From an uncultured Bacteroidaceae bacterium (GTDB lineage: Bacteria > Bacteroidota > Bacteroidia > Bacteroidales > Bacteroidaceae): DNA of 64,000 nt. Every line of letters begins with the position of its first letter. Position 1 is the first letter of the stretch. The notes below the pieces were generated by a model. It was not told where the DNA came from and did no database searches. It saw only the letters and a list, made by a program, of their open reading frames with translations. This document shows positions 16,417-25,121 of the stretch, piece by piece. The DNA lies in contig CAKRYD010000013.1 of the NCBI GenBank assembly GCA_934426255.1, forward strand, positions 1-64,000, in the 5' to 3' direction. The position numbers and the translations under genes were made by a program.

Positions 16417-17541
16417 ATGACAAAGCATCTGATTTTATTGTTCTTTTTAATGACATCGGCCGGCTTGCTGACGGCACGCACAACCAAGGTTCATGCCGAC
16501 CGGCTGTGGACCGATGTAGAGGGAAAGCCCATGAATGCGCATGGAGGCAACATCCTGTTTCATGACGGCGTGTATTATTTGTATGGCGAGCACCGTATAG
16601 AAAACACTCCGGGTGTGAGCCAGGACGGTATATACTGCTATTCTTCTACAGATTTGGAGAATTGGACATCTCGCGGCTATGTGCTGCGCCCTACCGGCGA
16701 AAATGATTTCGAGATGGGCTGCTTGATGGAACGTCCGAAGGTGGTCTATAACAAGCGGACAAAAAAGTTTGTAATGCTGTTCCATCTTGAACTGAAAGGA
16801 AAGGGCTATGCAGCAGCCCGTGTGGGTTTTGCTGTAAGCGATACACCGGACGGACAATTCCGCTTTGTGCGTTCTTTGCGTCCTAATGCGAAACTTTGGC
16901 CGAAAGATTTTAAAAGGAAAGACAAAGAACTTGCCCTGTCGTGGCGAGGAAAGGACTTGAGCAAACTTGGTCACGAACAGTGGAAACGGGCGGTAGAAAC
17001 AGGCGTTTATTTGGCACGTGATTATGATGGCGGGCAGATGAGCCGCGACATGACGGTCTATGTTGATGACAATGGCAAGGCCTACCATATTTTTTCTTCA
17101 GAAGAAAATGCCACCTTGCACATAGCCAGGCTTACAAAAGACTATCTGGATTATACGGGAGAGTATGTACGTGTGGCTCCCGGAGGAAGTAATGAAGCAC
17201 CCTGCATATTCAAGAAAAATGGCGTGTATTGGCTGATAACCAGTGGCTGTACGGGATGGGCACCTAATAAGGCGCGTATGTTTTCGGCCCGTAACGTTTT
17301 CGGCCCGTGGAAGCAACATGAAACTCCTTTTACAGGACCAGGCTGTGAAACTACCTTTAGTGGTCAGGGCGCGTATATTCTTGATAACAGAAAACGGGGA
17401 GGAGGCTTATATTTTGTCGGTGATATTTGGCAGCCGAAGCAATTGAGCAGATCTCGCCAGCTTTGGTTGCCTATAGATTTCGAAGATGGTAAGCCGAGTA
17501 TCCCTTGGCGTGAAACTTGGGAATTGGAATTGCCTGACTGA
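16417..17541 (+). CDS. Secreted family 43-like glycoside hydrolase
   Basis: A 374-residue protein with a signal peptide (MTKHLILLFFLMTSAGLLTA, cleavage near residue 20). The mature part is a five-bladed propeller of the GH43/117 type: DRLWTDVEGKPMNAHGGNILFHDGVYYLYGEHR, YCYSSTDLENWTSRGYVL, MERPKVVYNKRTKKFVMLFH, ITSGCTGWAPNKARMF. The AHGGN...YYLYGE start resembles the subgroup that includes exo-beta-1,3-galactanases, but the substrate cannot be set from sequence alone. It is not in a SusC/SusD locus. It acts in the periplasm or outside. Confidence 0.8.
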   Translation: MTKHLILLFFLMTSAGLLTARTTKVHADRLWTDVEGKPMNAHGGNILFHDGVYYLYGEHRIENTPGVSQDGIYCYSSTDLENWTSRGYVLRPTGENDFEMGCLMERPKVVYNKRTKKFVMLFHLELKGKGYAAARVGFAVSDTPDGQFRFVRSLRPNAKLWPKDFKRKDKELALSWRGKDLSKLGHEQWKRAVETGVYLARDYDGGQMSRDMTVYVDDNGKAYHIFSSEENATLHIARLTKDYLDYTGEYVRVAPGGSNEAPCIFKKNGVYWLITSGCTGWAPNKARMFSARNVFGPWKQHETPFTGPGCETTFSGQGAYILDNRKRGGGLYFVGDIWQPKQLSRSRQLWLPIDFEDGKPSIPWRETWELELPD

Positions 17542-17580
17542 TTTGGTGAGAACCGTTATGGGCGCGAGTCTATGAAACAT

Positions 17581-17620
17581 AAAAACACCGCCAATCCTTT
17601 ATTGGGTTGGCGGTGTTTTT
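17581..17620. terminator. Bidirectional terminator between the GH43-like gene and nuoN
   Basis: A perfect 14-bp inverted repeat (AAAAACACCGCCAA at 17581-17594, complement at 17607-17620) has T runs on both sides when read from either strand. It serves the convergent plus-strand GH gene and the minus-strand nuo operon. Confidence 0.93.
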
Positions 17621-17643
17621 ATGGGTGGATTTATTTTATCAGG

Positions 17644-19092
17644 TTACGGAAGCAAACCGTAGCTGAATGCATCGAAGAATTGGTAAATCTGGCTGAGCAG
17701 ACCTGCAAAGACTACACCGATGGCGCAGATGGCGAGGCCGACTTGCGTGTAGCCATCGCTGGTGAATGGCGCGATGGGTGTGTCGTTCTTCTTAATGTAC
17801 ATGGCTTTTACTATCAACAGGTAGTAGTAGAGCGATATGACGGTATTGACCAAGGCAATGAATACCAAGATTTCAAATCCGGCCTTGAATCCTGCCATGA
17901 AGATGAAGAACTTGGAAAAGAAGCCTGCAAAGGGCGGAATGCCGGCCAATGAAAAGAGGGAGAGCGTCATGATGAACGAAAGTTTCGGATTGGTTGCATA
18001 GAATCCGTCGTAGTCGCTGATGTTTGTTTTCCCGCTTCGTTGCTCAACAATGTTGATGATAATGAATACACCGAGGTTGGCAACCATGTAGACAAACAGG
18101 TAGTAGACCATTGCCGTCATGCCTTGTGCCGTGCCTCCCATGACTCCTAAGACAAGGTAGCCGGCCTGAGATATGGCCGAGAATGCCATGAAACGCTTGA
18201 TGTTGTTTTGGCGAACGGCAAAGATGTTAGCGATAGTGATGCTGACAATAATGATCCAAAAGAGAATCAGATTCCAGTCGGCAACCATTGGAGCGAAAAC
18301 CTTTGTGAGGATGACGAACATGACAAATGCTGCCGCTCCTTTGGAAATGACACTCAGGTAGCCGGTGACGGTAGTCGGGGCTCCCTGATAGGTATCGGCG
18401 GTCCAGAGATGGAACGGCACCAAGGAGATCTTGAAGCCGATGCCGCTGATGAACAGGACGAGCGCGGCAAGCTGTACAAGGTTGGATGTGTCTATGGCAC
18501 GAACCATGTCATCGAAGTAGAGCGTGCCGCATGTGCCATAGAGCAATGAGATGCCATAAAGCAACAGGCCGCTTGAGAACAATGCCGTGAGAATGTACTT
18601 GGCTGCGGCTTCTGCCGATTCTTCGTTCTTTTTTGTAAATGCCACCAAGGCGGTCATGGGGATGGAGGCTAATTCCAAACCGATGAAGAACATCAGGAAG
18701 TGTCCGGCCGAAATCATGAAATACATACCCAAGAGCGTGAACAGGGTCAAGAGGTAGAACTCTCCTTGCTTTATGTGGTTTTCTTCGCGTTGCATCCATA
18801 CGTGAGCCATCAGGAATACGATGAGAGTACCAACATTGAGAACGGCCTTCACAACGGTCATCATGGGTGTAAGCTCATACATGCCACCGAACGCCGATGT
18901 TTCGGGACGTGAGAATGCAAGCATAGTTGCCGTCTGTATCAGAAGCAGTATGACGGGCAGGGTGGAGAGCAGCTTTGAAGGCTTTTTGTCTTTATCTGTG
19001 CCGCATAGAAACATGTCGGCCAAGAACAAGATGACGATGACTGCAAGCAGCGTAAGCTCGTCAAACATATTTAGAAACTGAGAATAATCCAT
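17644..19092 (-). CDS. nuoN: Complex I membrane subunit NuoN
   Basis: A 482-residue antiporter-like subunit with about 14 transmembrane helices. It has the proton_antipo_M core (LKKISLVPFHLW-type segment GIGFKISLVPFHLWTADTYQGAPTTVTGYLSV, then KRFMAFSAISQAGYL). It carries lysines of the proton path. It is the last gene of the minus-strand nuoABCDHIJKLMN operon and ends just before a bidirectional terminator. Confidence 0.95.
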   Translation of the reverse strand: MDYSQFLNMFDELTLLAVIVILFLADMFLCGTDKDKKPSKLLSTLPVILLLIQTATMLAFSRPETSAFGGMYELTPMMTVVKAVLNVGTLIVFLMAHVWMQREENHIKQGEFYLLTLFTLLGMYFMISAGHFLMFFIGLELASIPMTALVAFTKKNEESAEAAAKYILTALFSSGLLLYGISLLYGTCGTLYFDDMVRAIDTSNLVQLAALVLFISGIGFKISLVPFHLWTADTYQGAPTTVTGYLSVISKGAAAFVMFVILTKVFAPMVADWNLILFWIIIVSITIANIFAVRQNNIKRFMAFSAISQAGYLVLGVMGGTAQGMTAMVYYLFVYMVANLGVFIIINIVEQRSGKTNISDYDGFYATNPKLSFIMTLSLFSLAGIPPFAGFFSKFFIFMAGFKAGFEILVFIALVNTVISLYYYLLIVKAMYIKKNDTPIAPFTSDGYTQVGLAICAIGVVFAGLLSQIYQFFDAFSYGLLP

Positions 19093-19112
19093 TGTTTTTC
19101 CTGTTTTAAAGA

Positions 19113-20636
19113 TTAAAGAAAGGGATTACATTGTGATATGGTATGGGTGGCGTGCTTTACTTGCTCCATTACCGGTGCTACGCTACCGTCTATCAGATTG
19201 CTGAGCCAAGAGGGAGCCAAACCAATGCCGGCGATGCATGCTATCAGCACAATGATGGCCAACCGTTCTTCCCAATGGGCATCATGCAGCTTGGCATGTT
19301 CGGGATTCTTGTTCGTTCCATAAAGTATTTTGCCTACCATGCGCAGTATGTAGACTGCTGCGACTACGATACTGGTTGTTGCGGCAATGGTCAGAACACG
19401 GTGGAATGTGTCTGCATTCTGGAATGCTCCGACGAAGATGGTCATTTCGGCCACGAAGCCGCTCAAGCCCGGCAATCCCAGATTGGCCAATCCGGCAATG
19501 GCGAATCCTACCGACAGGAATGGGATGATGCGCATCAGACCGTTTAGTTCGCGTATGTCGCGGGTGTGGGCGCGGTGATAGATCATTCCGATTACGGCAA
19601 AGAAGAGGGCGGTCATCAAACCGTGGCTCAACATTTGGAGTATGGCACCTGTTGATGCTGTTGATGTCAGCATTAGGATGGCAAAGAGCACCATGCCGCA
19701 ATGCGATACCGAAGAGTAGGCGTTGAGGTATTTCAAGTCGGTCTGTACACAGGCACTCAAAGCACCGTAGACCACTCCTGTACCTGTCAGTATCAAGAAA
19801 ATCCAGCTAAGCTCGTTGGCTGCGTCGGGCAACAGGTAGATGGCGATTCGGAAGCAGCCGTATCCGCCTAATTTCATCAGTACGCCTGCGTGCAGCATGG
19901 ATACCGCTGTCGGTGCCGAGGCATGACCGTCGGGGCTCCATGTGTGGAACGGGAACATGGCTCCCAATACTCCGAAACCTACAAATACAAACGGGAACCA
20001 GATGCATTGTTTGCTGAACTCTATCAGTGAAGCACCGCCTGTGTGGTTGGCAATGTCAAGGATGTTGAAGGTCTGGCCGCCTGAGCCATAGAAGATTCCG
20101 AAGATGCCCAGCATCAAAAAGGCGGAAGCACCCATCAGCATCAGTGTAAGCTTCATGGCTGAGTATTCCTTGTGTCCCGAGCCCCATACACCGATGAGCA
20201 GGTACATAGGTATCAAGGCTATTTCGTAGAACATGAACATCATGAATAGGTCTATCGAAATAAAGAATCCGAATACACCCATGCTCAACAGGGTGAACCA
20301 AAGGAAGTATTCCTTGCACATGTCCCATGACACGAACGTGCCTGTGAAAACGATGACACCGGAAAGCAATAGCATGGCCACAGAGATGCCGTCTACTCCT
20401 ACCGAATAGGATATATGGAGCGGCTCAAACCATGTGAAGCTGGCGGTGTAGAGCATTTCGGCCGATGCACCTGCGGCGCGGTCGGTTAGGAATTTCAGGG
20501 TTAAGAAGATGGACAGGGCCAATAGGGCAGAACTGCCGACGACCATGACGGCGCGAATGCCTCGCGTTCCTTTTGCCAGCCACAGGCCGAGGAGCATCAG
20601 GAGCGGAATCAATACAAATAATGATAGGAAATTCAT
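19113..20636 (-). CDS. nuoM: Complex I membrane subunit NuoM
   Basis: A 507-residue antiporter-like subunit. It has SYSVGVDGISVAMLLLSG, the FHTWSPDGHASAPTAVSMLHAGVLMKLGGYG core and LKYLNAYSSVSHCGMVL. About 14 transmembrane helices are visible. It sits 20 bases after nuoL's partner spacing and 20 bases before nuoN, all in one direction. It forms the central proton-pumping module of the membrane arm. Confidence 0.95.
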   Translation of the reverse strand: MNFLSLFVLIPLLMLLGLWLAKGTRGIRAVMVVGSSALLALSIFLTLKFLTDRAAGASAEMLYTASFTWFEPLHISYSVGVDGISVAMLLLSGVIVFTGTFVSWDMCKEYFLWFTLLSMGVFGFFISIDLFMMFMFYEIALIPMYLLIGVWGSGHKEYSAMKLTLMLMGASAFLMLGIFGIFYGSGGQTFNILDIANHTGGASLIEFSKQCIWFPFVFVGFGVLGAMFPFHTWSPDGHASAPTAVSMLHAGVLMKLGGYGCFRIAIYLLPDAANELSWIFLILTGTGVVYGALSACVQTDLKYLNAYSSVSHCGMVLFAILMLTSTASTGAILQMLSHGLMTALFFAVIGMIYHRAHTRDIRELNGLMRIIPFLSVGFAIAGLANLGLPGLSGFVAEMTIFVGAFQNADTFHRVLTIAATTSIVVAAVYILRMVGKILYGTNKNPEHAKLHDAHWEERLAIIVLIACIAGIGLAPSWLSNLIDGSVAPVMEQVKHATHTISQCNPFL

Positions 20637-20649
20637 ATCGTAAGCAGTT

Positions 20650-22611
20650 TTATAAGATCAACATTAATATAAGAATCAGTACGCCAATCAGGAATACGAA
20701 AGCATATTGCTGAACGCGTCCGCTTTGCAGTGTGCGGATGCCGTTGCTTGCTGCGTTCGTGCCCCAGGCCAGGAAGTTGAAGAACCCGTCGACCACGTGG
20801 CGGTCAAACCATGCTATGGGGCGGCTGATATAGGCGAAGATGATGCGGTGAGTAACAAATTGATAGATTTCATCGATATAGAAGCGATGGTAGGCCCACT
20901 TGTGCAGGCTGGGGAAAGTCTCTTTGAGACGAACGGCCACGGGCTGGCTGCTGCGTGCATAGATCCATGTTGCCAAGGCTATGGAGGCCGATGCAATCGC
21001 AATGCTTGTGCCGGCTACTGACCAGTCGAGATGTATGTGGTAGGCTTCTCCGGTGGCACTTACATAGCTGCCGAATGTGCCGGGAAGAATCCATCCTATG
21101 GTCACTGTGATGACTGTCAGAATTATCAAGGGTACGGTCATTACAGCGGGGCTTTCATGCGGTGTGTGTTCGGCATGGTAAGCTTTGTTCTCTGTTCCCC
21201 AGAAGATGCCGTAGTACAGGCGGAACATGTAGAAGGCTGTCATGGCTGCAATGGCTGTCATGATCCAACCCATTGCGGTGCTGTAGTGGAATGCGGCAAC
21301 GAGGATTTCGTCTTTCGAGAAGAATCCACTGAACGGCGGTATGCCTGAGATGGCAAGACATGCAATGAGGAATGTGATGTGTGTGATGGGCATATATTTG
21401 CGCATACCACCCATGAATTCCATTTCATTGCTGTGTACGGCATGGATGATGCAGCCTGCGCACAGGAAGAGGGTTGCCTTGAACATGGCGTGTGTGAACA
21501 GGTGATACATGGATGCCATGTAACCGAGGCTTGCATGGTTGTCGGTGTAATTGCCTTCGGGCATGCAAACGCCGAGTGCTACCATCATGAATGCTATTTG
21601 CGAGATGGTCGAGAATGCCAGCACGCGTTTGATGTCGCTTTGCGCGCATGCTACGGCTGCGGCATAGAATGCGGTGAATGCGCCTATCCAGGCAACGATG
21701 TGCAGCGTGTCGGGTGCATACTGAATCCACAGGGGGAACATGCGTGCCACCTGAAATACACCGGCTACTACCATCGTGGCGGCGTGGATCAGTGCGCTGA
21801 CAGGAGTAGGTCCTTCCATGGCATCGGGCAACCAGATGTGGAGCGGGAACATGGCGCTTTTGCCTGCACCGCCGATAAACATCAGGAAGAGAGCCGTGGG
21901 CAGGATGAAGCCTGCGCCGGCTATGGCTTTCGAGAAGTCGGCTTCGGCGCCCGGCATGGCACCGTTGAGGTAGACTGCCGAGTTGGTGAAGTCAAAGCTG
22001 AACGAGCCTGTGTAGTAGCCGTAGAACAGGATTCCGATGAGGAAGCCCAGGTCGGCAAAGCGTGTCACGATGAAAGCTTTCTTCGAGGCTGCCACTGCCG
22101 GAGCCTGCGTGTAATAGAAACCGATGAGCAGATAGGAGCAGACACCTACAAGCTCCCAGAACATGTACATTTGGAAGATGTTGGTGGCCAGTACAAGGCC
22201 GAGCATCGACATGGTGAACAGGCTCAGGTAGGCATAGTAGCGTTGGAATCCGCGTTCGCCGTGCATGTAGCCGAATGAGTAGATGTGAACCATCAGAGAG
22301 ACGGTTGAGATGACGATGAGCATCATTACCGAGATGGGGTCGAGCATGATGCCGAGGTCGAAGTGCAGGCCTTCGTCAAAGAAGGGCAGCCATGTGAAGT
22401 TGTAGGGGACGATTGTTTGGAATACGCCGTCAACACGGTCGGCCGTGAAGTATTCAAAGGCTGTATAATAGGACATGACGGCCACTATGCCTAAGACGAT
22501 AGTGCCGAACAGGCCCGCAGTACGATGGCTGAGCCATTTTCCTGCCAATCCTAAAAACAGGAAAGAAAGGAATGGCAATAGCAGGATAAAGACTGTGTAT
22601 GTATAATCCAT
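20650..22611 (-). CDS. nuoL: Complex I membrane subunit NuoL
   Basis: A 653-residue antiporter-like subunit, the distal pump of the membrane arm. It shows LMLIVISTVSLMVHIYSFGYMHGERGFQRYYAYLSLF, MFPLHIWLPDAMEGPTPVSALIHAATMVVAGVF and KRVLAFSTISQIAFM, and ends with the long lateral helix region. Length fits NuoL (about 610-650). It follows nuoK by 23 bases. Confidence 0.96.
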   Translation of the reverse strand: MDYTYTVFILLLPFLSFLFLGLAGKWLSHRTAGLFGTIVLGIVAVMSYYTAFEYFTADRVDGVFQTIVPYNFTWLPFFDEGLHFDLGIMLDPISVMMLIVISTVSLMVHIYSFGYMHGERGFQRYYAYLSLFTMSMLGLVLATNIFQMYMFWELVGVCSYLLIGFYYTQAPAVAASKKAFIVTRFADLGFLIGILFYGYYTGSFSFDFTNSAVYLNGAMPGAEADFSKAIAGAGFILPTALFLMFIGGAGKSAMFPLHIWLPDAMEGPTPVSALIHAATMVVAGVFQVARMFPLWIQYAPDTLHIVAWIGAFTAFYAAAVACAQSDIKRVLAFSTISQIAFMMVALGVCMPEGNYTDNHASLGYMASMYHLFTHAMFKATLFLCAGCIIHAVHSNEMEFMGGMRKYMPITHITFLIACLAISGIPPFSGFFSKDEILVAAFHYSTAMGWIMTAIAAMTAFYMFRLYYGIFWGTENKAYHAEHTPHESPAVMTVPLIILTVITVTIGWILPGTFGSYVSATGEAYHIHLDWSVAGTSIAIASASIALATWIYARSSQPVAVRLKETFPSLHKWAYHRFYIDEIYQFVTHRIIFAYISRPIAWFDRHVVDGFFNFLAWGTNAASNGIRTLQSGRVQQYAFVFLIGVLILILMLIL

Positions 22612-22634
22612 GGGTTAATTCTTGTTTGTCGTTA

Positions 22635-22943
22635 TTACCATTTCATTTTGTCGAGGTTTTCAACGAAGTTGTTCTTCAGATTGCGGTAGATGTTAATCAT
22701 CACGGCAATGGCGATGGCTGTTTCGGCTGCCGAGATGGCTACCGAGAACAGCGTGAAGAAGTAACCTTCCTGTCCTTCGGGGTAGAGCATGCGGTTGAAT
22801 GCTGCGAAATTAATGTCGGCAGCGTTCAGCATCAGTTCTATTGAGATGAGGATGGCCAATGTGTTCCGGCGGGTCAGAAATCCGTAAACGCCGATGAACA
22901 GCATCAATGCCGAAAGAATTAGAAAACAATTTATAGTTACCAT
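22635..22943 (-). CDS. nuoK: Complex I membrane subunit NuoK
   Basis: A 102-residue protein with three transmembrane helices, the usual NuoK size. It contains the conserved ISIELMLNAADINFAAF segment with the functional Glu, and AAETAIAIAVMINIYR. It lies 13 bases after nuoJ. Confidence 0.96.
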   Translation of the reverse strand: MVTINCFLILSALMLFIGVYGFLTRRNTLAILISIELMLNAADINFAAFNRMLYPEGQEGYFFTLFSVAISAAETAIAIAVMINIYRNLKNNFVENLDKMKW

Positions 22944-22956
22944 TTCTGTTTCGTTT

Positions 22957-23472
22957 TTAACGTTTACGTGCGATGATCAGACCGCCGACGATGCAGGCGA
23001 GCAGCAATACGCTGACTGCTTCGAAGGGTAGCAGGTAGCCATATTTGTCGGAGGCTATGATCTGTTGTCCGATGAGTTGGATGGATGTGGCCTGTTCGTC
23101 GGGTGCTGTCAGGACGTTGCAGGCAAACTTATGCGATATGAAGATGAACAGCATGAGGGCTGCGCCGCACAGGCTGGCTGCCAGGGCTGCCATCTTTTTG
23201 GCTATTTGCGAGGAGCCGCTTTCCTTGTGATGGTCGGAGCGGCCTGTCAGCATCAGAGCGAAGATGTAGAGCACCACTACGCCGCCGGCGTAGACCATTA
23301 CTTGTACCGAGCCGAGGAATGTGTATCCCATGAGGAAATACAGGCCTGCCGTTCCGAAGAGGACAAACAGCAGGTAGGTTGCGGCGCGCATCAGGTATTT
23401 GGTGGTTACGGCTAATAGTGCGCAACCCAGGATGATTGCCGCCAATATGAAAAATATGATTGTCGTTGCCAT
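22957..23472 (-). CDS. nuoJ: Complex I membrane subunit NuoJ
   Basis: A 171-residue protein with five transmembrane helices. The third carries the GYTFLGSVQVMVYAGGVVVLYIFALML pi-bulge region typical of NuoJ. It ends 13 bases before nuoK and follows nuoI by 2 bases. Confidence 0.95.
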   Translation of the reverse strand: MATTIIFFILAAIILGCALLAVTTKYLMRAATYLLFVLFGTAGLYFLMGYTFLGSVQVMVYAGGVVVLYIFALMLTGRSDHHKESGSSQIAKKMAALAASLCGAALMLFIFISHKFACNVLTAPDEQATSIQLIGQQIIASDKYGYLLPFEAVSVLLLACIVGGLIIARKR

Positions 23473-23474
23473 GC

Positions 23475-24008
23475 TTAGTCCTCCTTGTTAGTTGTTGTGG
23501 TTGCCGGTGTAGCCGGTGCGGCCGGTTTCTGAATAACGGGTTTTGGTTTTTCTTCTACCTTGCTTCCCGGGTGGTTGAGCTGCATGTTCAGCTTGGTTTT
23601 GTCGAACACGGCGTTTTCGAATTCCTGGTTAAAGCGGATGGCGTTGTGGGGACAGGCCAGTACGCACAGGTTGCAGAACATGCATTGTCCTACGTTGTAT
23701 TCATATTTTACCAGCTGGCGTTTTTTCTTGCCGTCTTCGGTTGTCACCATTTCGCTGGTCACTGTGATGGTGCCGTTGGGGCATGCCATCTGGCACAGTC
23801 CGCAGGCCACGCATTTGTGTTCGTTCTTGTCGTTGTGTGGCATTTCCAAACAGAAGCGGTTGCGCTCTGAGAATTTCAGCGTTTTGCGGTTTTCGGGATA
23901 CTGTTCGGTTTCGTCTTTTTCAAAGAAGACCTTGAGTGAGGTCTTCAGGCCGATGCCCAGGCTTTTCATTGCCTCGACGATTCCTCCTATGTATGTGTTG
24001 TTGTCCAT
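23475..24008 (-). CDS. nuoI: Complex I iron-sulfur subunit NuoI
   Basis: A 177-residue protein with two 4Fe-4S binding motifs, CVACGLCQMACP (near residue 66) and CMFCNLCVLACP (near residue 113), which hold clusters N6a and N6b. The C-terminal ~35 residues are a Pro/Ala/Thr-rich tail with no counterpart in E. coli NuoI. It links the peripheral electron path to NuoB. Confidence 0.95.
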   Translation of the reverse strand: MDNNTYIGGIVEAMKSLGIGLKTSLKVFFEKDETEQYPENRKTLKFSERNRFCLEMPHNDKNEHKCVACGLCQMACPNGTITVTSEMVTTEDGKKKRQLVKYEYNVGQCMFCNLCVLACPHNAIRFNQEFENAVFDKTKLNMQLNHPGSKVEEKPKPVIQKPAAPATPATTTTNKED

Positions 24009-24024
24009 AATTCAATGGTGCTTT

Positions 24025-25104
24025 TTAAAGTGTCAGGCCCAGGCAAACGACGAGAGCCATCAATATGATGTTAAACATGCTGATAGGTAGCAGGTATTTC
24101 CATTCCAGCGAAAGGAGCTGGTCGATGCGCAGGCGTGGGAATGTCCATCTGATCCACATCAAGAGGAATACTACGAAGAATGCTTTGGCGAAGAACCATA
24201 CGAATCCGGGTATGTAGCTCATGATGGTGTTGAAGCCGTCCATGCCGGGCAGGTAGAGCGGTGCCCATCCTCCCAGAAAGATGGTTGCTGCCATTGCGCT
24301 GCATATAAACAGGTTCAGGTATTCTGCCAGATAGAAGAATCCGAATCCCATGCCTGAGTATTCTGTGTGGTATCCGGCTGTCAGTTCGCTTTCGGCTTCG
24401 GGCAGGTCGAACGGGCCGCGGTTGCATTCGGCGTTGCCGGCTATCAGGTAGATGATGAATGCCAGTACTGCCGGTATGTGTCCGCGCACGATGTTCCATC
24501 CGTAGTCGGCTTGCTGCTGTACGATTTCCGAGAGCTGCATGGTGCCGCAGAGCATGATGACGGTGAGCATGGTCATGCCGATGCTCAGCTCGTAGCTCAC
24601 CAGCTGTGCGCCGCTTCGCATGGCGCCGATGATGGGATATTTGCTGTGGCTTGCCCAACCGGCGAGCAGGATGCCCACTACGCCGATGCCCGACACTGCG
24701 ATGAAGAAGAAGGCGCCTACGTTGAAGTCAAGTATTTCCAGTCCTTTGTTCCAGGGTATGCAGGCAAAGGTGAGGAACGAGGCTGCCAATACGAAGTAGG
24801 GTGCCATGTCGTGGAGCAGGCGGTCGCTTTGGCGCATCTTGATGATTTCCTTGGTCAGCATTTTCAGCACGTCGGCGAATACCTGGAGCAGTCCCCATTT
24901 TCCTACGCGGTTGGGGCCTATTCGGCACTGGAAGAATGCGCAGATCTTACGTTCCGCATAGATGAGCACGATGGCAAGGATGGCATATAGGATAATGATG
25001 AAGAGCAACACGATGAGGCATTCTATGCCTATGGCCGCCCATTCTGGCATTGCGCCGCAAAGCAGGGCGTGAAACCATTTTGTTACTATACTGAAGTCAA
25101 ACAT
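24025..25104 (-). CDS. nuoH: Complex I membrane subunit NuoH
   Basis: A 359-residue protein with eight or nine transmembrane helices. It has the conserved AERKICAFFQCRIGPNRVGKWGLLQVFADVLKML motif facing the quinone site and NRGPFDLPEAESELTAGYHTEYSGM near the middle. It joins the membrane and peripheral arms and helps form the quinone chamber. It lies 17 bases after nuoCD. Confidence 0.96.
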   Translation of the reverse strand: MFDFSIVTKWFHALLCGAMPEWAAIGIECLIVLLFIIILYAILAIVLIYAERKICAFFQCRIGPNRVGKWGLLQVFADVLKMLTKEIIKMRQSDRLLHDMAPYFVLAASFLTFACIPWNKGLEILDFNVGAFFFIAVSGIGVVGILLAGWASHSKYPIIGAMRSGAQLVSYELSIGMTMLTVIMLCGTMQLSEIVQQQADYGWNIVRGHIPAVLAFIIYLIAGNAECNRGPFDLPEAESELTAGYHTEYSGMGFGFFYLAEYLNLFICSAMAATIFLGGWAPLYLPGMDGFNTIMSYIPGFVWFFAKAFFVVFLLMWIRWTFPRLRIDQLLSLEWKYLLPISMFNIILMALVVCLGLTL

Positions 25105-25121
25105 AATCTTTTCTCTTTGAA

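Noticed and set aside
21379..22278. A 299-codon plus-strand frame inside nuoL, and other long antisense frames in the nuo region
   Set aside because: These are shadows of strong third-position bias in the minus-strand nuo genes; their Cys/His/Gly-rich translation resembles no protein.
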